Source: Pseudomonadota bacterium
Lineage (GTDB): Bacteria > Pseudomonadota > Alphaproteobacteria > Acetobacterales > Acetobacteraceae
Length of the DNA stretch: 6,205 nt
Direction of reading: 5' to 3'
NCBI GenBank assembly: GCA_021829055.1
Contig: JAJZCS010000130.1
Location: forward strand, 1 to 6,205
Made by a program: the position numbers and the translations under genes. The notes below the pieces were generated by a model. The model ran no database searches and was not told the origin of the DNA. It worked only from the letters and a program-made list of their open reading frames with translations. This document shows positions 5,831-6,205 of this stretch, piece by piece; positions within the stretch are counted from its first letter, which is position 1; each line of letters starts with the position of its first letter.

Positions 5831-6205
5831 ATGTCCGAAGGTTCCTGCTGCCCCAGAGACAGCGCGCTTCTCACCACCACGGGCACCTCGGATGACGACC
5901 GCCTCGATACCTCCGTGTGGAGAATCGCCGCCGTTGCGCTGTTCGGTGGACTGCTTGCACGGCTCGACGCAACGATCGTCAACGTCTCCCTGTCGAACTT
6001 GGCGGCGGACCTGCATTCCAGCTTTTCAACGATCCAGTGGGTCACCAGCGGCTATCTTCTGGCGCTAGGTCTAGCTCTGCCGCTGAACGGATGGCTGGTC
6101 GGCCGCATTGGCGCAAAGAAGCTTTTTCTCTGGGGCTTCACGGGTTTCACCCTGTCCTCGGCGCTGTGCGCGCTTGCCTGGTCGGCGAACTCTCTGATCG
6201 GGTTC
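5831..6205 (+). CDS. DHA2/EmrB-type MFS exporter, N-terminal part (runs off window)
   Basis: The first 125 residues are present and the frame is open to the last base. After a polar N-terminus of about 28 residues come helix 1 with GGLLARLDATIVNVSLSNLA (D46 and the ATIVNV motif are typical of the 14-helix DHA2 drug:H+ antiporters), a loop with STIQWVTSGYLL entering helix 2, and GWLVGRIGAKKLF (residues 87-99), the MFS motif A in the loop between helices 2 and 3. The family is usually about 480-530 residues, so roughly three quarters lies outside. Family members use the proton gradient to export drugs and other hydrophobic compounds across the inner membrane; the substrate here cannot be read. 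ATG 5831 has only a weak purine-rich site ahead, which fits translational coupling to the gene ending at 5814. Confidence 0.85.
   Translation, partial: MSEGSCCPRDSALLTTTGTSDDDRLDTSVWRIAAVALFGGLLARLDATIVNVSLSNLAADLHSSFSTIQWVTSGYLLALGLALPLNGWLVGRIGAKKLFLWGFTGFTLSSALCALAWSANSLIGF

Overview
The window looks like a GC-rich alphaproteobacterial chromosome or plasmid segment. The codon use, the transposase families (IS630, an IS427-type IS5, an IS21-like end pair) and the style of the intact genes would fit Acetobacteraceae or Rhizobiales, but no rRNA or housekeeping marker is present, so the lineage is inference only.

Positions 1-2300 are a graveyard of mobile DNA. In order they hold: the 3' part of an IS630-family transposase with a frame break in an A7 run and an internal TAG; a fragment of an IS5-family (IS427-type) transposase missing both ends; on the minus strand, a probable C-terminal remnant of a serine recombinase with a long perfect hairpin inside it; on the minus strand, the last ~74 codons of a zinc-type alcohol dehydrogenase; and a 162-bp stretch (2130-2291) bounded by imperfect TG...CA inverted repeats that looks like an IS21-family derivative without transposase genes. 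The alcohol dehydrogenase similarity stops exactly at the outer base of that element.

Positions 2500-4714 hold the main gene. It encodes a large membrane protein with about 13 hydrophobic segments fused to a C-terminal spermidine-synthase-like (PABS) domain. The SAM/dcSAM-binding motifs are kept, but the amine-site Asp of true aminopropyltransferases appears to be replaced by Pro. A good ribosome-binding site and ATG lie upstream at 2503-2516 in another frame; one base missing from a T5 run would join them to the main frame, so the annotated start at 2579 is probably not the ancestral one.

Positions 4715-5070 show no recognisable gene. From about 5071 to the end there is a short plus-strand cluster: a decayed isochorismatase-family hydrolase (frameshift near 5302, N-terminal part lost), a small 109-residue three-helix membrane protein with a strong ribosome-binding site, and the first 125 residues of a DHA2/EmrB-like MFS exporter that runs off the window. 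Their tight spacing suggests one transcription unit, whose first enzyme is now broken.

I see no CRISPR array, tRNA, rRNA or replication origin.
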